In this document: piece after piece, positions 1-8,436 of the stretch
Position numbering within the stretch: position 1 is the first letter of the stretch
Layout: each line of letters opens with the position of its first letter
Origin: Planctomycetes bacterium syqfu
GTDB taxonomy: Bacteria > Planctomycetota > Phycisphaerae > Phycisphaerales > Phycisphaeraceae
Assembly (NCBI GenBank): GCA_020974905.1
Contig: CP087563.1
Location: forward strand, 5,580,001-5,644,000
DNA length: 64,000 bases
Direction of reading: 5' to 3'
Notes under the pieces: generated by a model
What the model saw: the letters and a program-made list of their open reading frames with translations, nothing else
The model's database searches: none
Told to the model about the DNA's origin: nothing
Made by a program: the position numbers and the translations under genes

Positions 1-1969
1 CATCCTCGTCGAAGATGCCAAGGTGATTCACTATTCCAAACGCGGCTTTCGCATTCGGGATGGTGTCTACAACGCCACCTTCAAAAACTGTGTCGCCGAT
101 GCCGGTGGCAAAGAGTGGGCAACCGAACCGTTCCACATGGGCTTCTCCAGCCAAGGCGGTTCGGGAGGTTCAGGTGTCTACGATCATGACATCACCTTCA
201 TCGACTGCATTGCCATGAACAACTACCACGATGCTGGCAGTGGTTACTGGAATGCGGACGGTTTCTGCGCAGAACGCAATTGCTACAACATCACCTACAT
301 CGGTTGCATCGCTTACGACAACACCGATGGTGGTTGGGATGACAAGTCTGCCAACCCGCTGCTCATCGGTTGTGTTGCTTTGCGTAACAAGCGTAACCTT
401 CGCTTCTGGAGCAATGATCCGGGCGTGGTGCTGTATCGCACAGTCAGCGGCTATCCCTACAAGCGTGGCGGGAACTCCAGTTCGGTCTGCATGTGGACCG
501 GCGGCATCGCCAAGATTTTCAAATCGACTTTCTTTGGTGATCGTCCAGGTTGGGAACTCTCACGCTATCGCGCTCCAGCAGAAGTCGAAGCAGCCTTGCG
601 TGCGTTCCATCACGATAGTGTCGTCGTACTCTCCGATGGTAATCAGGCAGACAAGCGTATCATTCTCGATAACACCAAGGTCATGAGCACGGAAGAATCG
701 GCCAAGGTTCTGCCCGACTTTGCGTATGGTCAATCTGAAAAATATGAAATCGGTACGGCACTTGATGGACTCGGATCAGGCAGCAATCAAGGCTATCACT
801 CCAGTTGGCGCAGCGAAGATTACATGACCATCGGCCGTAAACTTCAGCCGGCAATCGTCAAGCAGGGCAAGCTCCTCGATGCCAAGCCGATCAATGTTTT
901 CATCGACAAAAACCCCACCGGCTGGTACTTCTCCGGCTGGCGTGTCGTGGACATGAAGCGCATCAAAGGTCAAGGCATTGATGGTTCAGATTGTATGGGA
1001 CTCGTTGCCAAGGCAACGGCCAACGGTGCAGGCGGTACCTACCGCACCAAGCGCGCAGGTTGTGATATCAACCTAGCTGACCGCGAAAAAGCCGACTGGC
1101 ATTTCAGCTTCATGATCAATACCAACGGCAATAGTAATGTCCCCAAAATGGCAGCCAAAATCTTCTCTATGGACAACTCCGAGAAGACCAAAGACATCAC
1201 GCTGGCTGGCAAGTTCGACCCGGCCGTGCAGGGGTGGCAGCAGATCTCCATCCCCGTCAAAGACTTTGAAAGTGGCAATACGCCATTGACCTCCTTCGCA
1301 GGCTTCTATGTCCGTGTGGATGGTTCAATCAGTAACCCCATCCTCTTTGACGACATCAAACTCACACCCGGTCAAGCCGAGGCCAAGACCATCGCAGCTG
1401 CACCGACAAGTTCCGCTGCTTCAGCCAGTAGCCCGGTGTCCACGGCCAGCGATGAACCTCAACTCGCGGACATCCCCAAGGGCGATGCCAACAGTCTCAA
1501 GTCCATCACCGTCTATGACAACAAACGTGACTCCGGTTGGTATCACAGCGGCTGGAGTGGTGGCAAGATGAAAGACTTTGCTGGCAAAGGTCCCGATGGC
1601 AGCAACTGTATCGGTATCACCGGCACCCCCGGTCAGGGTGGCGTCACCTTCCGTACCAAACGCGAAGGCACCGACCATGCAACACCCGATTCGGATCAGG
1701 GTAAATGGGCACTGCAATTTGTCATGAGCTCGACAATGAATATGAAGATCAAACTCCTGAGCCTGGAAAAAGGCGTTGACAGCAAGGAAGTCTACACGTC
1801 CAAATACAAAGCTGGTGATGAAGTCAACGGCTGGCAGAAGTACAGCATCCCACTCAAGGATTCGATGCCAACAGCACAACGCTTCTCCGGCATTGCCATC
1901 CGCGTCCCCAAAGGTATGTCCGAGCCGATCATGATCGACAACATGACTTTGGAACTCTTGCCCAACTGA
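1..1969 (+). CDS. Secreted pectate-lyase-like beta-helix protein with two C-terminal modules (5' partial)
   Basis: The reading frame is open to the window edge, so the true start and any signal peptide lie outside; the GTG at 23 is only the first in-window start. Residues 1-160 are a right-handed parallel beta-helix, with recurring asparagine and cysteine rungs of the type NCVA, DCIA, GCIA and GCVALRN. This is the pattern of PL9/PL1-type pectate lyases, which cut polygalacturonate by beta-elimination. Residues about 290-450 and 490-645 are two related modules, each with a GWY-SGW motif, a TYRTKR or TFRTKR motif, a GWQ-(I/Y)SIP motif and an FDDIKL or IDNMTL end, joined by an Ala/Ser-rich linker. 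They look like a carbohydrate-binding jelly-roll duplicated in tandem. The next gene is a pectin esterase, which supports a pectin role. The exact lyase family is not certain. Confidence 0.75.
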   Translation, partial: ILVEDAKVIHYSKRGFRIRDGVYNATFKNCVADAGGKEWATEPFHMGFSSQGGSGGSGVYDHDITFIDCIAMNNYHDAGSGYWNADGFCAERNCYNITYIGCIAYDNTDGGWDDKSANPLLIGCVALRNKRNLRFWSNDPGVVLYRTVSGYPYKRGGNSSSVCMWTGGIAKIFKSTFFGDRPGWELSRYRAPAEVEAALRAFHHDSVVVLSDGNQADKRIILDNTKVMSTEESAKVLPDFAYGQSEKYEIGTALDGLGSGSNQGYHSSWRSEDYMTIGRKLQPAIVKQGKLLDAKPINVFIDKNPTGWYFSGWRVVDMKRIKGQGIDGSDCMGLVAKATANGAGGTYRTKRAGCDINLADREKADWHFSFMINTNGNSNVPKMAAKIFSMDNSEKTKDITLAGKFDPAVQGWQQISIPVKDFESGNTPLTSFAGFYVRVDGSISNPILFDDIKLTPGQAEAKTIAAAPTSSAASASSPVSTASDEPQLADIPKGDANSLKSITVYDNKRDSGWYHSGWSGGKMKDFAGKGPDGSNCIGITGTPGQGGVTFRTKREGTDHATPDSDQGKWALQFVMSSTMNMKIKLLSLEKGVDSKEVYTSKYKAGDEVNGWQKYSIPLKDSMPTAQRFSGIAIRVPKGMSEPIMIDNMTLELLPN

Positions 1970-2008
1970 TTTTTTCAAATGATGCGTCATCAATTTTAAC
2001 CATCACCT

Positions 2009-2048
2009 GCTCCCAGTCGGTACGATGTCTGACTGGGAGCACTTTTTT
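2009..2048 (+). terminator. Rho-independent terminator after the lyase gene
   Basis: A perfect 10-bp stem (GCTCCCAGTC at 2009-2018 with GACTGGGAGC at 2031-2040) is followed by a T-rich run. It separates the lyase gene from the following esterase gene. Confidence 0.9.
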
Positions 2049-2065
2049 CTTTCGGAGTTTTTAAC

Positions 2066-2842
2066 ATGCGTTATTTGGTTTTGACATTGTTGATGAGTTT
2101 GTTTTTAGGATGGGGCCTGACCGATCAAGTCCAAGCTGAAGAGTTGCCTGCGATCAAGATTGTTCTCTGCGGAGATTCAACGGTTCAGAATTACAAATTG
2201 CCCAACGACAAACGCGGTTGGGGGCAGGTCATGGGTGAATTTCTTTCTGACAAGGTTACCATTGTGAACTTGGCAGCAGGGGGTCGCAGCACCAAGACCT
2301 TCATCAAGGAAGGTCGCCTGGATAAAGCCTTGGCAGAGAATGCAGACTATGCATTAATCCAGTTTGGTCACAACGACTCGCACAAGAAAGACCGTCCCGA
2401 GTCCACCGATGCCGATGGCGATTACAAGACGTATCTTGAGCAGTACATCAGTTCGTTCGGAGCTAAGAATGTGAAGATGGTTTTCGTCACGCCGATGCAT
2501 CGTCGCGTGTTTCGTGATGGCAAGTTGGTGACCTGGCTGCTGCGATATCGTAATGCCATGATCGAAGTCGCAAAAAAGCACGATCAACCGCTGGTGGATT
2601 TGTATATGCACTCGGAAGTGTTGATGGAAGCTTTAGGCGAAGAGGGTAGTGCTTACCTGAGTTGTAACGCCAAGGACCGTTCGCATTTCTCACCTGCCGG
2701 CGCTAAGGCGATGGCTTTGTGCATTCTCAAGGATCTGCAATTACAGAATCATCCACTGGCAGCCTACATCAAACCCGACGTCGCCAGTCGACTTAAGCAG
2801 GCAACATATCCGAATCTCGCGCCGGCTCCTGAAGATCAGTGA
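2066..2842 (+). CDS. Rhamnogalacturonan acetylesterase-like SGNH/GDSL hydrolase
   Basis: 258 residues with an N-terminal signal peptide ending near TDQVQA, so exported. It carries all four SGNH blocks: CGDSTVQ (nucleophile Ser), AAGGRSTKTF (Gly of the oxyanion hole), IQFGHND (Asn) and DRSHFSPAGA (Asp and His of the triad). Spacing and the GGRSTKTF block match the CE12 rhamnogalacturonan acetylesterases, which remove acetyl groups from the pectin backbone so that lyases can act. A GGAG sits about 8 bases before the ATG. It lies just downstream of a pectate-lyase-like gene on the same strand but behind its own terminator, so it probably has a separate promoter. Confidence 0.88.
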   Translation: MRYLVLTLLMSLFLGWGLTDQVQAEELPAIKIVLCGDSTVQNYKLPNDKRGWGQVMGEFLSDKVTIVNLAAGGRSTKTFIKEGRLDKALAENADYALIQFGHNDSHKKDRPESTDADGDYKTYLEQYISSFGAKNVKMVFVTPMHRRVFRDGKLVTWLLRYRNAMIEVAKKHDQPLVDLYMHSEVLMEALGEEGSAYLSCNAKDRSHFSPAGAKAMALCILKDLQLQNHPLAAYIKPDVASRLKQATYPNLAPAPEDQ

Positions 2843-2885
2843 TTAATGCGATGTGGCGCCTTTGAGAGTTGCATCTTCGCTGCAA

Positions 2886-2914
2886 CAGCAACACGTGGTG
2901 TTGCAGCTATTTTG
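2886..2914 (-). repeat. REP-like palindrome, family A, copy 1
   Basis: Read on the minus strand: flank AAAATAGCT followed by a 7-bp stem GCAACAC/GTGTTGC with a 3-base loop. One of six copies in the window that share the AATAGCT flank while the stem sequence varies with compensation. Confidence 0.75.
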
Positions 2915-2984
2915 TATGCATTATTAAGTTCGCTGTGATTTGCTATTACAGATCGTTTTAAATGAATTTTATCGCTGCGCGATA

Positions 2985-3010
2985 CAGCATTGCGTCGCAA
3001 TGCAGCTAAT
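2985..3010 (-). repeat. REP-like palindrome, family A, copy 2
   Basis: Minus-strand reading: ATTAGCT then stem GCATTGC/GCAATGC around a 3-base loop. Inverted relative to copies 3 and 4 nearby. Confidence 0.75.
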
Positions 3011-3030
3011 AGACGTTCTTGATTTTGCAT

Positions 3031-3060
3031 CAAAAATAGCTGCGTTGCGATGCAACGCTG
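3031..3060 (+). repeat. REP-like palindrome, family A, copy 3
   Basis: AAAAATAGCT then stem GCGTTGC/GCAACGC with loop GAT, followed by TGA. Confidence 0.8.
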
Positions 3061-3138
3061 AAACTGCAAAGCAGTTTATTTCGACGTGGCGATTTAACGA
3101 ACAAGCATGAATCAGACGTCATGCAATTTGAGATCAAC

Positions 3139-3170
3139 AAAAAACCGCGATCAATCGACCGCGGTTTTTT
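3139..3170. terminator. Bidirectional terminator between the esterase gene and yicC
   Basis: A-run, stem CCGCG-CGCGG (longer with the A/T pairs), then six Ts. The convergent genes on both sides can both use it. Confidence 0.85.
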
Positions 3171-3199
3171 AATATTTGTCATGTCATTTCAAGCTACAT

Positions 3200-3230
3200 C
3201 AAAATAGCTGCGACACTGCGTGTCGCTGAT
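3200..3230 (+). repeat. REP-like palindrome, family A, copy 4
   Basis: CAAAATAGCT then stem GCGACAC/GTGTCGC with loop TGC, followed by TGATG. It ends 11 bases before the stop codon of yicC, so it lies in that gene's 3' region. Confidence 0.8.
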
Positions 3231-3240
3231 GCCTTGTTAC

Positions 3241-4137
3241 TCACTCGACGTTTTGCACCTGTTCCTTGATGCGGTCGATGGCACCTTTGACTTCGACGAT
3301 GTGTCTTGCGATCGTCACATCGTTGGACTTGCTGGCGATGGTGTTGGCTTCGCGGAGCATTTCCTGCGTGAGGAAGTCGAGCGTGCGGCCGGAGGGTTCG
3401 TCGTTGCCATTGGTGAGAATTTCTTCAAACTGCTGCATGTGGCCGGTGAGTCGGCTGACTTCTTCAGCAATATCGCAGCGTTCAGCATAGACCGCCACTT
3501 CACGGATCAGGTCCGGCTGGGCGATATCCAATTGTGCTTTGGCAAGCAACTCGTTGACACGGTTACGCAGGCGATCGTGATATTCATCGACCACTTGCGG
3601 GGCACGTTTGGCGATCTCACTTAACCGCGATTCGATGGCAGCGCGATGACCGAGCAAGTCCTCAGCCAATGCCATGCCTTCGACGGATCGCATTTTCCAG
3701 AGCCCTTCGATGGCCTGATCGACCAGCGGCTTGAGCGCGGTGCGTGCTTTGGCGGTGATTTGTTCCAGGTCATCGGTCTGAACCAACACACCAGGTAAAC
3801 CCAACAGGGCGGTCAGATCAATGTTGGCGGTTTGGGAGTTACCCACTTGATCACGCAGTTGCTGCAGATGCTTGAGATAGTCCTGCAAAGCGTGATCGTT
3901 GATTTGATAGGGGGAGACATCGTCAGCTAAACGAAACTTGACGGTGAGGGTGATCGAGCCACGGTGGACGCGCTTGCGCAACTGGGTTTCCAGTTCCGTT
4001 TCAAGTGATGCCAACTCATCGGGTACACGAATCGTGGACTTGAAGTAGCGGTTGTTGACGCTACGGATTTCCACTGCGTAATGCACGCCATCAATCTGAT
4101 TGGCGGCCTGACCAAAACCCGTCATCGATCGGATCAT
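3241..4137 (-). CDS. yicC: YicC/YloC family endoribonuclease
   Basis: 298 residues, the usual length of the family. It begins with the hallmark MIRSMTGFGQA, continues with EIRSVNNRYF, and ends with a C-terminal domain containing RTLDFLTQEMLREANTI and a closing K-A-I-DRIKEQVQN motif, all typical of YicC. Members are cytosolic endoribonucleases that act on RNA 3' regions and small RNAs. Its ATG overlaps the TGA of the upstream secG gene (ATGA), so the two are cotranscribed and probably translationally coupled. Confidence 0.93.
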   Translation of the reverse strand: MIRSMTGFGQAANQIDGVHYAVEIRSVNNRYFKSTIRVPDELASLETELETQLRKRVHRGSITLTVKFRLADDVSPYQINDHALQDYLKHLQQLRDQVGNSQTANIDLTALLGLPGVLVQTDDLEQITAKARTALKPLVDQAIEGLWKMRSVEGMALAEDLLGHRAAIESRLSEIAKRAPQVVDEYHDRLRNRVNELLAKAQLDIAQPDLIREVAVYAERCDIAEEVSRLTGHMQQFEEILTNGNDEPSGRTLDFLTQEMLREANTIASKSNDVTIARHIVEVKGAIDRIKEQVQNVE

Positions 4138-4700
4138 TTTGCCTCCGAGTCACTGGTGGCTTCTTTGACTTCGGTCTTAACGGTTTCGACTGCTTCCTTG
4201 GTGGCATCGACAGCCTTGTCGACCGCCTCACCTGTCGCTTCAGCAGCTTTGGCAGCGCCTTCCTTTACGGCCTCGGTGGTGTCACCAGCAGCTTCCTTGA
4301 CAGTCTCAACGGCAGCGTCAACCTTTTCACTCATGTCAACGGCTTCGTCAGTTGCTTCTTCCGTCGCTTCATCAGTGGTCGCTGCGGCATCGGTTTCACC
4401 TTCGACCGGCATGGTGAACTGCTGAATCTCATTGGCACCATCACCTGGATCGGTTGCCCAGGTCAGTCCCATGGCCAAAAGCAGGAATCCGACGAACAGG
4501 GCCACGGTGATCCACGTCAATGCGTCACCGGCTTTGGCGCCGAACATGGCTTGATCGCTGCCACCGGCTCCACCGAAAGCACCCGCCAGACCGCCGCCCT
4601 TGGGACGTTGGATAAGGATCAGGAGGATCAGCAGAAAGCAGACAAAGACAAACGCGATCGACAAAAGCGTGACGAGAACGGATCCGGTGGTGAGCACCAT
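4134..4700 (-). CDS. secG: Preprotein translocase subunit SecG with a long acidic tail
   Basis: The first part is SecG: a hydrophobic helix (about residues 5-27), the conserved LIQRPKGGGLAGAFGG loop, a short MFGAKAGDALTWIT stretch and a second helix (about 55-75). SecG assists SecYE in protein export through the inner membrane. I place the start at 4700, where GGAG precedes the ATG by 8 bases, and not at an ATG 54 bases upstream. After residue about 80 there is a roughly 100-residue tail rich in Ala, Glu, Thr and Lys with degenerate repeats such as EAVDKAVDATKEAVETVK. This tail is absent from ordinary SecG and probably forms an amphipathic helix. tpiA lies upstream behind a terminator. Confidence 0.9.
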   Translation of the reverse strand: MVLTTGSVLVTLLSIAFVFVCFLLILLILIQRPKGGGLAGAFGGAGGSDQAMFGAKAGDALTWITVALFVGFLLLAMGLTWATDPGDGANEIQQFTMPVEGETDAAATTDEATEEATDEAVDMSEKVDAAVETVKEAAGDTTEAVKEGAAKAAEATGEAVDKAVDATKEAVETVKTEVKEATSDSEAK

Positions 4701-4737
4701 TGATTCAACTCCATTGCAGTGGCTATGACTGCTCGGG

Positions 4738-4772
4738 AAAAAATGTCGGGCCACCCACGTGGATGGCCCGAC
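4738..4772 (-). terminator. Terminator after tpiA
   Basis: On the minus strand the stem GTCGGGCCA...TGGCCCGAC is followed by TTTTTT. It lies between tpiA and secG. Confidence 0.9.
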
Positions 4773-4790
4773 CGTATAGACAATTCAAAT

Positions 4791-5555
4791 TTAGCTGATG
4801 GCAGCTTCACAGATGGCGGTGAAGTCCGCAGACTTCAGTGCAGCGCCACCAATCAGGCCTCCGTCGATGTCAGCTTGACCAACGAGGTCCTTGGCATTGC
4901 CGGGCTTCATCGATCCGCCGTATTGGATACGCACGCCGTCAGCGACTTCCTTGCTGTAAGCAAAGGTCAGGTAAGCACGGATGGCAGCGTGAGCCTTCTG
5001 AGCATCTTCGGGGGTGGCAGTCTTGCCGGTACCGATGGCCCAGACGGGTTCGTAAGCGATGGTAACCTTGCTCATCTGTTCGGCGGTGACGCCTGCAAGA
5101 CCCAGCGCCATTTGGCCCCAGTTCACAGCATCGGTCTGGCCGGCTTCGCGCTGTTCGAGTTTTTCACCGATGCACAGAATCACTTCCATGCCAGCGTTCA
5201 GCGCTGCAAGGGTCTTGGCGTTGCAAAGTGCGTTGGATTCACCCATGACGTGACGACGTTCACTGTGACCCACGAGCACGACTTCCACGCCGACATCTTT
5301 GAGCATGCTCAGGGAGATTTCGCCGGTGAAGGCGCCGTTTTCTTCGATGTAGAAATCCTGGGCACCGAGCTTCACAGCCGAGTCCTTGATGATCGCGCCG
5401 ACGGCAGCGAGATAGGGGAACGCGGGGAAGACAGCGATGTCGACCTTCTCGTTGGAAGGAAGCGAGTCAACCAACTGCTTGGCGAGGCTGGCGCACTCGT
5501 CTGCATGAAGGTTCATTTTCCAGTTACCGCCAACGAAGGGCTTGCGGCTTGCCAT
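4791..5555 (-). CDS. tpiA: Triosephosphate isomerase
   Basis: 254 residues, the normal size. Substrate-binding FVGGNWKMNLH is at the N-terminus, catalytic His lies in VLVGHSERR, catalytic Glu and the mobile loop in AYEPVWAIGTGKTA, and the phosphate-binding loops in YGGSMKPGNA and GLIGGAAL. It interconverts dihydroxyacetone phosphate and glyceraldehyde 3-phosphate in the cytosol. A GAAAGGA ribosome site precedes the ATG. secG and yicC follow on the same strand beyond a terminator. Confidence 0.97.
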   Translation of the reverse strand: MASRKPFVGGNWKMNLHADECASLAKQLVDSLPSNEKVDIAVFPAFPYLAAVGAIIKDSAVKLGAQDFYIEENGAFTGEISLSMLKDVGVEVVLVGHSERRHVMGESNALCNAKTLAALNAGMEVILCIGEKLEQREAGQTDAVNWGQMALGLAGVTAEQMSKVTIAYEPVWAIGTGKTATPEDAQKAHAAIRAYLTFAYSKEVADGVRIQYGGSMKPGNAKDLVGQADIDGGLIGGAALKSADFTAICEAAIS

Positions 5556-5717
5556 AATTCATATCCTTTCGCTCGAAGATGTCGAGCCAAATAGTATAGT
5601 CGAACGACACCCACCCCGACAACACGTCGGCTGGGGTTTGCGTTAACAAATATCCAAAACGCAGATTGTACGGATTTATTTATCTTTTGCAGGCCCAACG
5701 GGTGAAAAATGGGTTTG

Positions 5718-5760
5718 TCCCCGGAAGTTGGCCCGGAAGTTCCCCGGAAGTACTCCCGGA
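5718..5760. repeat. Cluster of CCCGGAAGT repeats
   Basis: Four near-copies of a CCCGGAAGT word occur in about 40 bases of the tpiA-hemC gap (5556-5971). Similar words recur at about 33379, 37306 and 62140-62210, always outside genes. Confidence 0.6.
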
Positions 5761-5811
5761 GATTACGCTGTTTACGCCACTAATACCGATCATCCCACGT
5801 ATGGACAAGTT

Positions 5812-5940
5812 CAACCGCTTGCGGTTTGGCGCTCCAGAAATTGGGTTTATTTAGGCAACTGGCCGAATCTCGCGAATCGCGCTAAACCGCAAGCGGTTTA
5901 TGATGCGGCCGAAATCCGAAATCCGAAATCCGAAATCCGA
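5812..5940. repeat. Inverted pair of AAACCGCAAGCGG palindromes plus a tandem 8-mer
   Basis: 5812-5832 and 5879-5900 are inverted copies of a palindrome (GCGCTAAACCGC, AA, GCGGTTTA); a third copy is at 37318-37338. 5911-5940 is a tandem run of the 8-mer GAAATCCG, nearly four units. Apart from these repeats I see no gene in 5556-5971. Confidence 0.65.
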
Positions 5941-5971
5941 CACCGAAGGTACTGCGAAGCACAATCCGAAA

Positions 5972-6952
5972 TCAGACCATACCCTGCATCAGCTGACTCA
6001 CTCCATTGAGTACTTCGGCAGCACCCTTGTCCAGAAGCTCATCGAGAATCTGTTGGGTGAGTTTTGACAGGAGTTTACCTTCAGCTTTGCCGGTGGCTTC
6101 GATGACCTGTTGACCATCATGGCTGAAGACTCGGGCGACCACCTCAAAGTGGCGACCTTCAGCATCACTGGGATAGCAATATGCAGCGATGGGGCTGTGA
6201 CAGTCACCCTGTAAACCCGCAATGATGTCGCGTTCGACATGCACCGCCAAGGCTGTTTGCGTGTGATTCAGTGGCAGGCATCGCGAGATCGACACGTGGT
6301 CATCCGTGCGACATTGAATGCCCAAAGCACCTTGGCTTGCAGCAGGCAGAAACACGGTTGGGTTCAGTGGTTTATCCGCGAATTTGCCGAGTTTTGAGCG
6401 TTGAAGACCTGCTACAGCAAGCAGCGTTGCATCAAATTCCTGCCGGTCGAGTACCTTGGCTAAACGTGTTTCCACATTGCCACGCATCTCCGAAATCTGC
6501 AGGTCCGGGCGGAGTTTGAGAAGCTGTGCCTTGCGGCGGGGACTGGATGTACCCATGGTCGCACCCTGAGGAAGTTCCTCAATGGTGTTGGCTTTATCGG
6601 AGATCAGGCAGTCACGTGCATCGCCACGATTGGGGATGGCAGCAATCGACAGGCCCGGCGTCATCTGCGCGGGAAGGTCCTTGAGGCTGTGCACGGCAAC
6701 GTCGGCTTTATCACCGAGCAAAGCCCGCTCGATCGCCTTGGTGAACAAACCTTTGCCACCGACGTTAGCCAGTGACATATCCAGACGTTGATCGCCCTCG
6801 GAGTCGATCCAGACATACTCAATCGCGACATCCGGGTGGAGTTTTCCCAAAACACGTCCCACAGCCTGTGCCTGGGCGCGTGCGAGTTGACTTTGACGAG
6901 ATGCGATTCTGATGGGCCGACGACTTCTACGCAAGGTGGGTCTCCGTTTCAA
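5972..6952 (-). CDS. hemC: Hydroxymethylbilane synthase (porphobilinogen deaminase)
   Basis: 326 residues. N-terminal IRIASRQSQLA, then VHSLKDLPAQM, GTSSPRRKAQL and RGNVETRLAKV of the active-site cleft, AASQGALGIQCR, and GLQGDCHSPIAAY, where the Cys (about residue 249) carries the dipyrromethane cofactor. It polymerises four porphobilinogen units to hydroxymethylbilane in heme synthesis, in the cytosol. The N-terminus has an extra Arg-rich stretch (RRPTLRRSRRPIR) before the family start. It is transcribed alone; the upstream gap 6953-7368 holds no gene that I can see. Confidence 0.96.
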   Translation of the reverse strand: MKRRPTLRRSRRPIRIASRQSQLARAQAQAVGRVLGKLHPDVAIEYVWIDSEGDQRLDMSLANVGGKGLFTKAIERALLGDKADVAVHSLKDLPAQMTPGLSIAAIPNRGDARDCLISDKANTIEELPQGATMGTSSPRRKAQLLKLRPDLQISEMRGNVETRLAKVLDRQEFDATLLAVAGLQRSKLGKFADKPLNPTVFLPAASQGALGIQCRTDDHVSISRCLPLNHTQTALAVHVERDIIAGLQGDCHSPIAAYCYPSDAEGRHFEVVARVFSHDGQQVIEATGKAEGKLLSKLTQQILDELLDKGAAEVLNGVSQLMQGMV

Positions 6953-7368
6953 TACTGCCTGACAGTCAGCGACGTACTGTCCGCCGACTTTGATTCCCTG
7001 GCCGATTGCCGACCGTTCGAATCGAGCCCATTACTATAACGCCCAATCGCGTTACGTGCAGCCCCGATTGCCGATACCTGGCCAAAAGTATGGGTCTTTA
7101 CCGGTTATAGCCTGTGTAATCGCTTGTGGTTGTCAAAACTCACAAGCTATGCACAGTCTTGAAGCGGATGTGGAAAACCGGTTGGTTAAACCCATCAACA
7201 TCTCAGAACAAGCAGTTGGAATGCGTTGTTCATGGCATCAGATCAATATCAGGAAATGATTAATTCGATTTTCTGGCGAATATTGGCCTTGATTTTATCC
7301 TAACAAAAACCTATCTTGTTTTCACTGTTCCTCATCACACCTCATAACCTATTTCAAAGGAAACACAC
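6953..7368. other. Non-coding gap between hemC and the SnoaL-like gene
   Basis: About 415 bases between divergent genes; it must hold promoters for both. No ORF with a ribosome site, tRNA or strong hairpin was recognised. A TTATCC-rich, AT-rich stretch lies just before the SnoaL-like gene. Confidence 0.4.
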
Positions 7369-7776
7369 ATGCCCGCCACCACCGAACTCGCCTTGGAAGT
7401 TGGGATCAAACTCGTTGAACTCTGCAAGCAAAATAAGAATGTGGAAGCTGTCGACACGCTCTATGCTGATGACATTATCAGCGTGGAAGTGATGGATTGC
7501 CCGGAAATGGACATGCCCCGTGAGATGAAGGGGATTGATGCGATCCGGGGTAAGAACACCTGGTGGATCGAAAATCACGAAGTTCACAGCGAAGAAATCC
7601 TCGGCCCATTCCCGCATGGTGATCGATTCATTGTGACCTTCAAAATCGATTGCACCTGTAATGCTCCTGGCCCCATGCAGGGCAAGCGCATGCAAATGCA
7701 GGAGTCCGGCCTGTACACGATTAACGATCAAGGCAAGATCGTCAAAGAAGAATTTTTCTATCACATGCCCGGTTGA
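7369..7776 (+). CDS. SnoaL-like / NTF2-fold protein
   Basis: 135 residues without signal peptide. The helix-rich start (VGIKLVELCKQNKNVEAVDTLYADD), the sheet with GIDAIRGKNTWWIENHEV and the closing GKIVKEEFFYHMPG fit the SnoaL-like polyketide-cyclase/NTF2 fold. Members bind small hydrophobic ligands or catalyse isomerisations, and many are uncharacterised. AAAGGA lies 8 bases before the ATG. The DinB-like gene follows after 37 bases on the same strand, so they probably form a two-gene unit. Confidence 0.75.
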   Translation: MPATTELALEVGIKLVELCKQNKNVEAVDTLYADDIISVEVMDCPEMDMPREMKGIDAIRGKNTWWIENHEVHSEEILGPFPHGDRFIVTFKIDCTCNAPGPMQGKRMQMQESGLYTINDQGKIVKEEFFYHMPG

Positions 7777-7813
7777 TTGGACATGCGATCGGATATCACA
7801 AGCAGGATGCACG

Positions 7814-8302
7814 ATGACCACCACAACTCGGATTCAGAACATTCTCACCCAACTGGCAACCGGACCGGAGTTGGTCATTAACCTGATCAACGAAGTGCCT
7901 CAGTCCGTTCGCAAATGGCGTCCCGAGCCAGGCAAGTGGTCCGCCCATGAACATGCGGTGCATTTGCCCCAGGTTCAGCCGATGATGATGCAGCGATTGG
8001 AGTTGATGCTTACCGACCCATCGCCGGTGATCAAGCCCTATATTCCTGCGGATGATGATGCGCCGGATATGTTGCTGGACATTGATCTTGACGAAGCGAT
8101 GCAGCGTTTTGCTCACGAGCGTTTAGCCATGATCCAGCGTCTGACGGAACTGACGGCAGAGCAATGGCAAATCACGGCTGAGCATGCTGAGTATTCGCAA
8201 TACAGTGTCTGGATCATGTTCCGACATTTAGCCATGCATGACTTGTATCACGCTTACAGGATTGAAGAACGCATGCTCGATCCCAACGCGCCACACGGTT
8301 AA
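7814..8302 (+). CDS. DinB/YfiT-like metal-binding four-helix protein
   Basis: 162 residues from the ATG at 7814, preceded by AGCAGGA; the frame is open further upstream, but that part overlaps the SnoaL-like gene and has no family similarity. KWRPEPGKWSAHEHAVHL and the late FRHLAMHDLYHAYRI provide the three histidines of the DinB superfamily metal site. Such proteins often act as thiol-dependent transferases or hydrolases; the substrate is unknown. A second DinB-like gene is at 37345-37815. Confidence 0.8.
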   Translation: MTTTTRIQNILTQLATGPELVINLINEVPQSVRKWRPEPGKWSAHEHAVHLPQVQPMMMQRLELMLTDPSPVIKPYIPADDDAPDMLLDIDLDEAMQRFAHERLAMIQRLTELTAEQWQITAEHAEYSQYSVWIMFRHLAMHDLYHAYRIEERMLDPNAPHG

Positions 8303-8357
8303 GTAAATGCGCTTTTGGCTTGATCGATCATCGTGTTTTGTAACGACAGATATTTCG

Positions 8358-8391
8358 CAAAAGCCGTGTCGCTCCTGCTGCACGGGTTGCC
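8358..8391 (+). repeat. CCGTG hairpin repeat, family B, copy 1
   Basis: AAAAGCCGTG, a CTCC-type loop, then CACGGGTTGC. Five copies in the window share AAAGCCGTG...CACGGGTTG with varying inner stems. Confidence 0.7.
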
Positions 8392-8436
8392 TATGCAATG
8401 ATGTTCTCAGATATAACTCGTGCGTCTCAATTCATT

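Noticed and set aside
5911-5940. Tandem GAAATCCG run considered as a CRISPR-like array
   Set aside because: Units are 8 bases with no spacers; a simple tandem repeat.
7000-7030. GTTCGAATC word resembling a tRNA T-arm
   Set aside because: No acceptor, D or anticodon stem fits around it.
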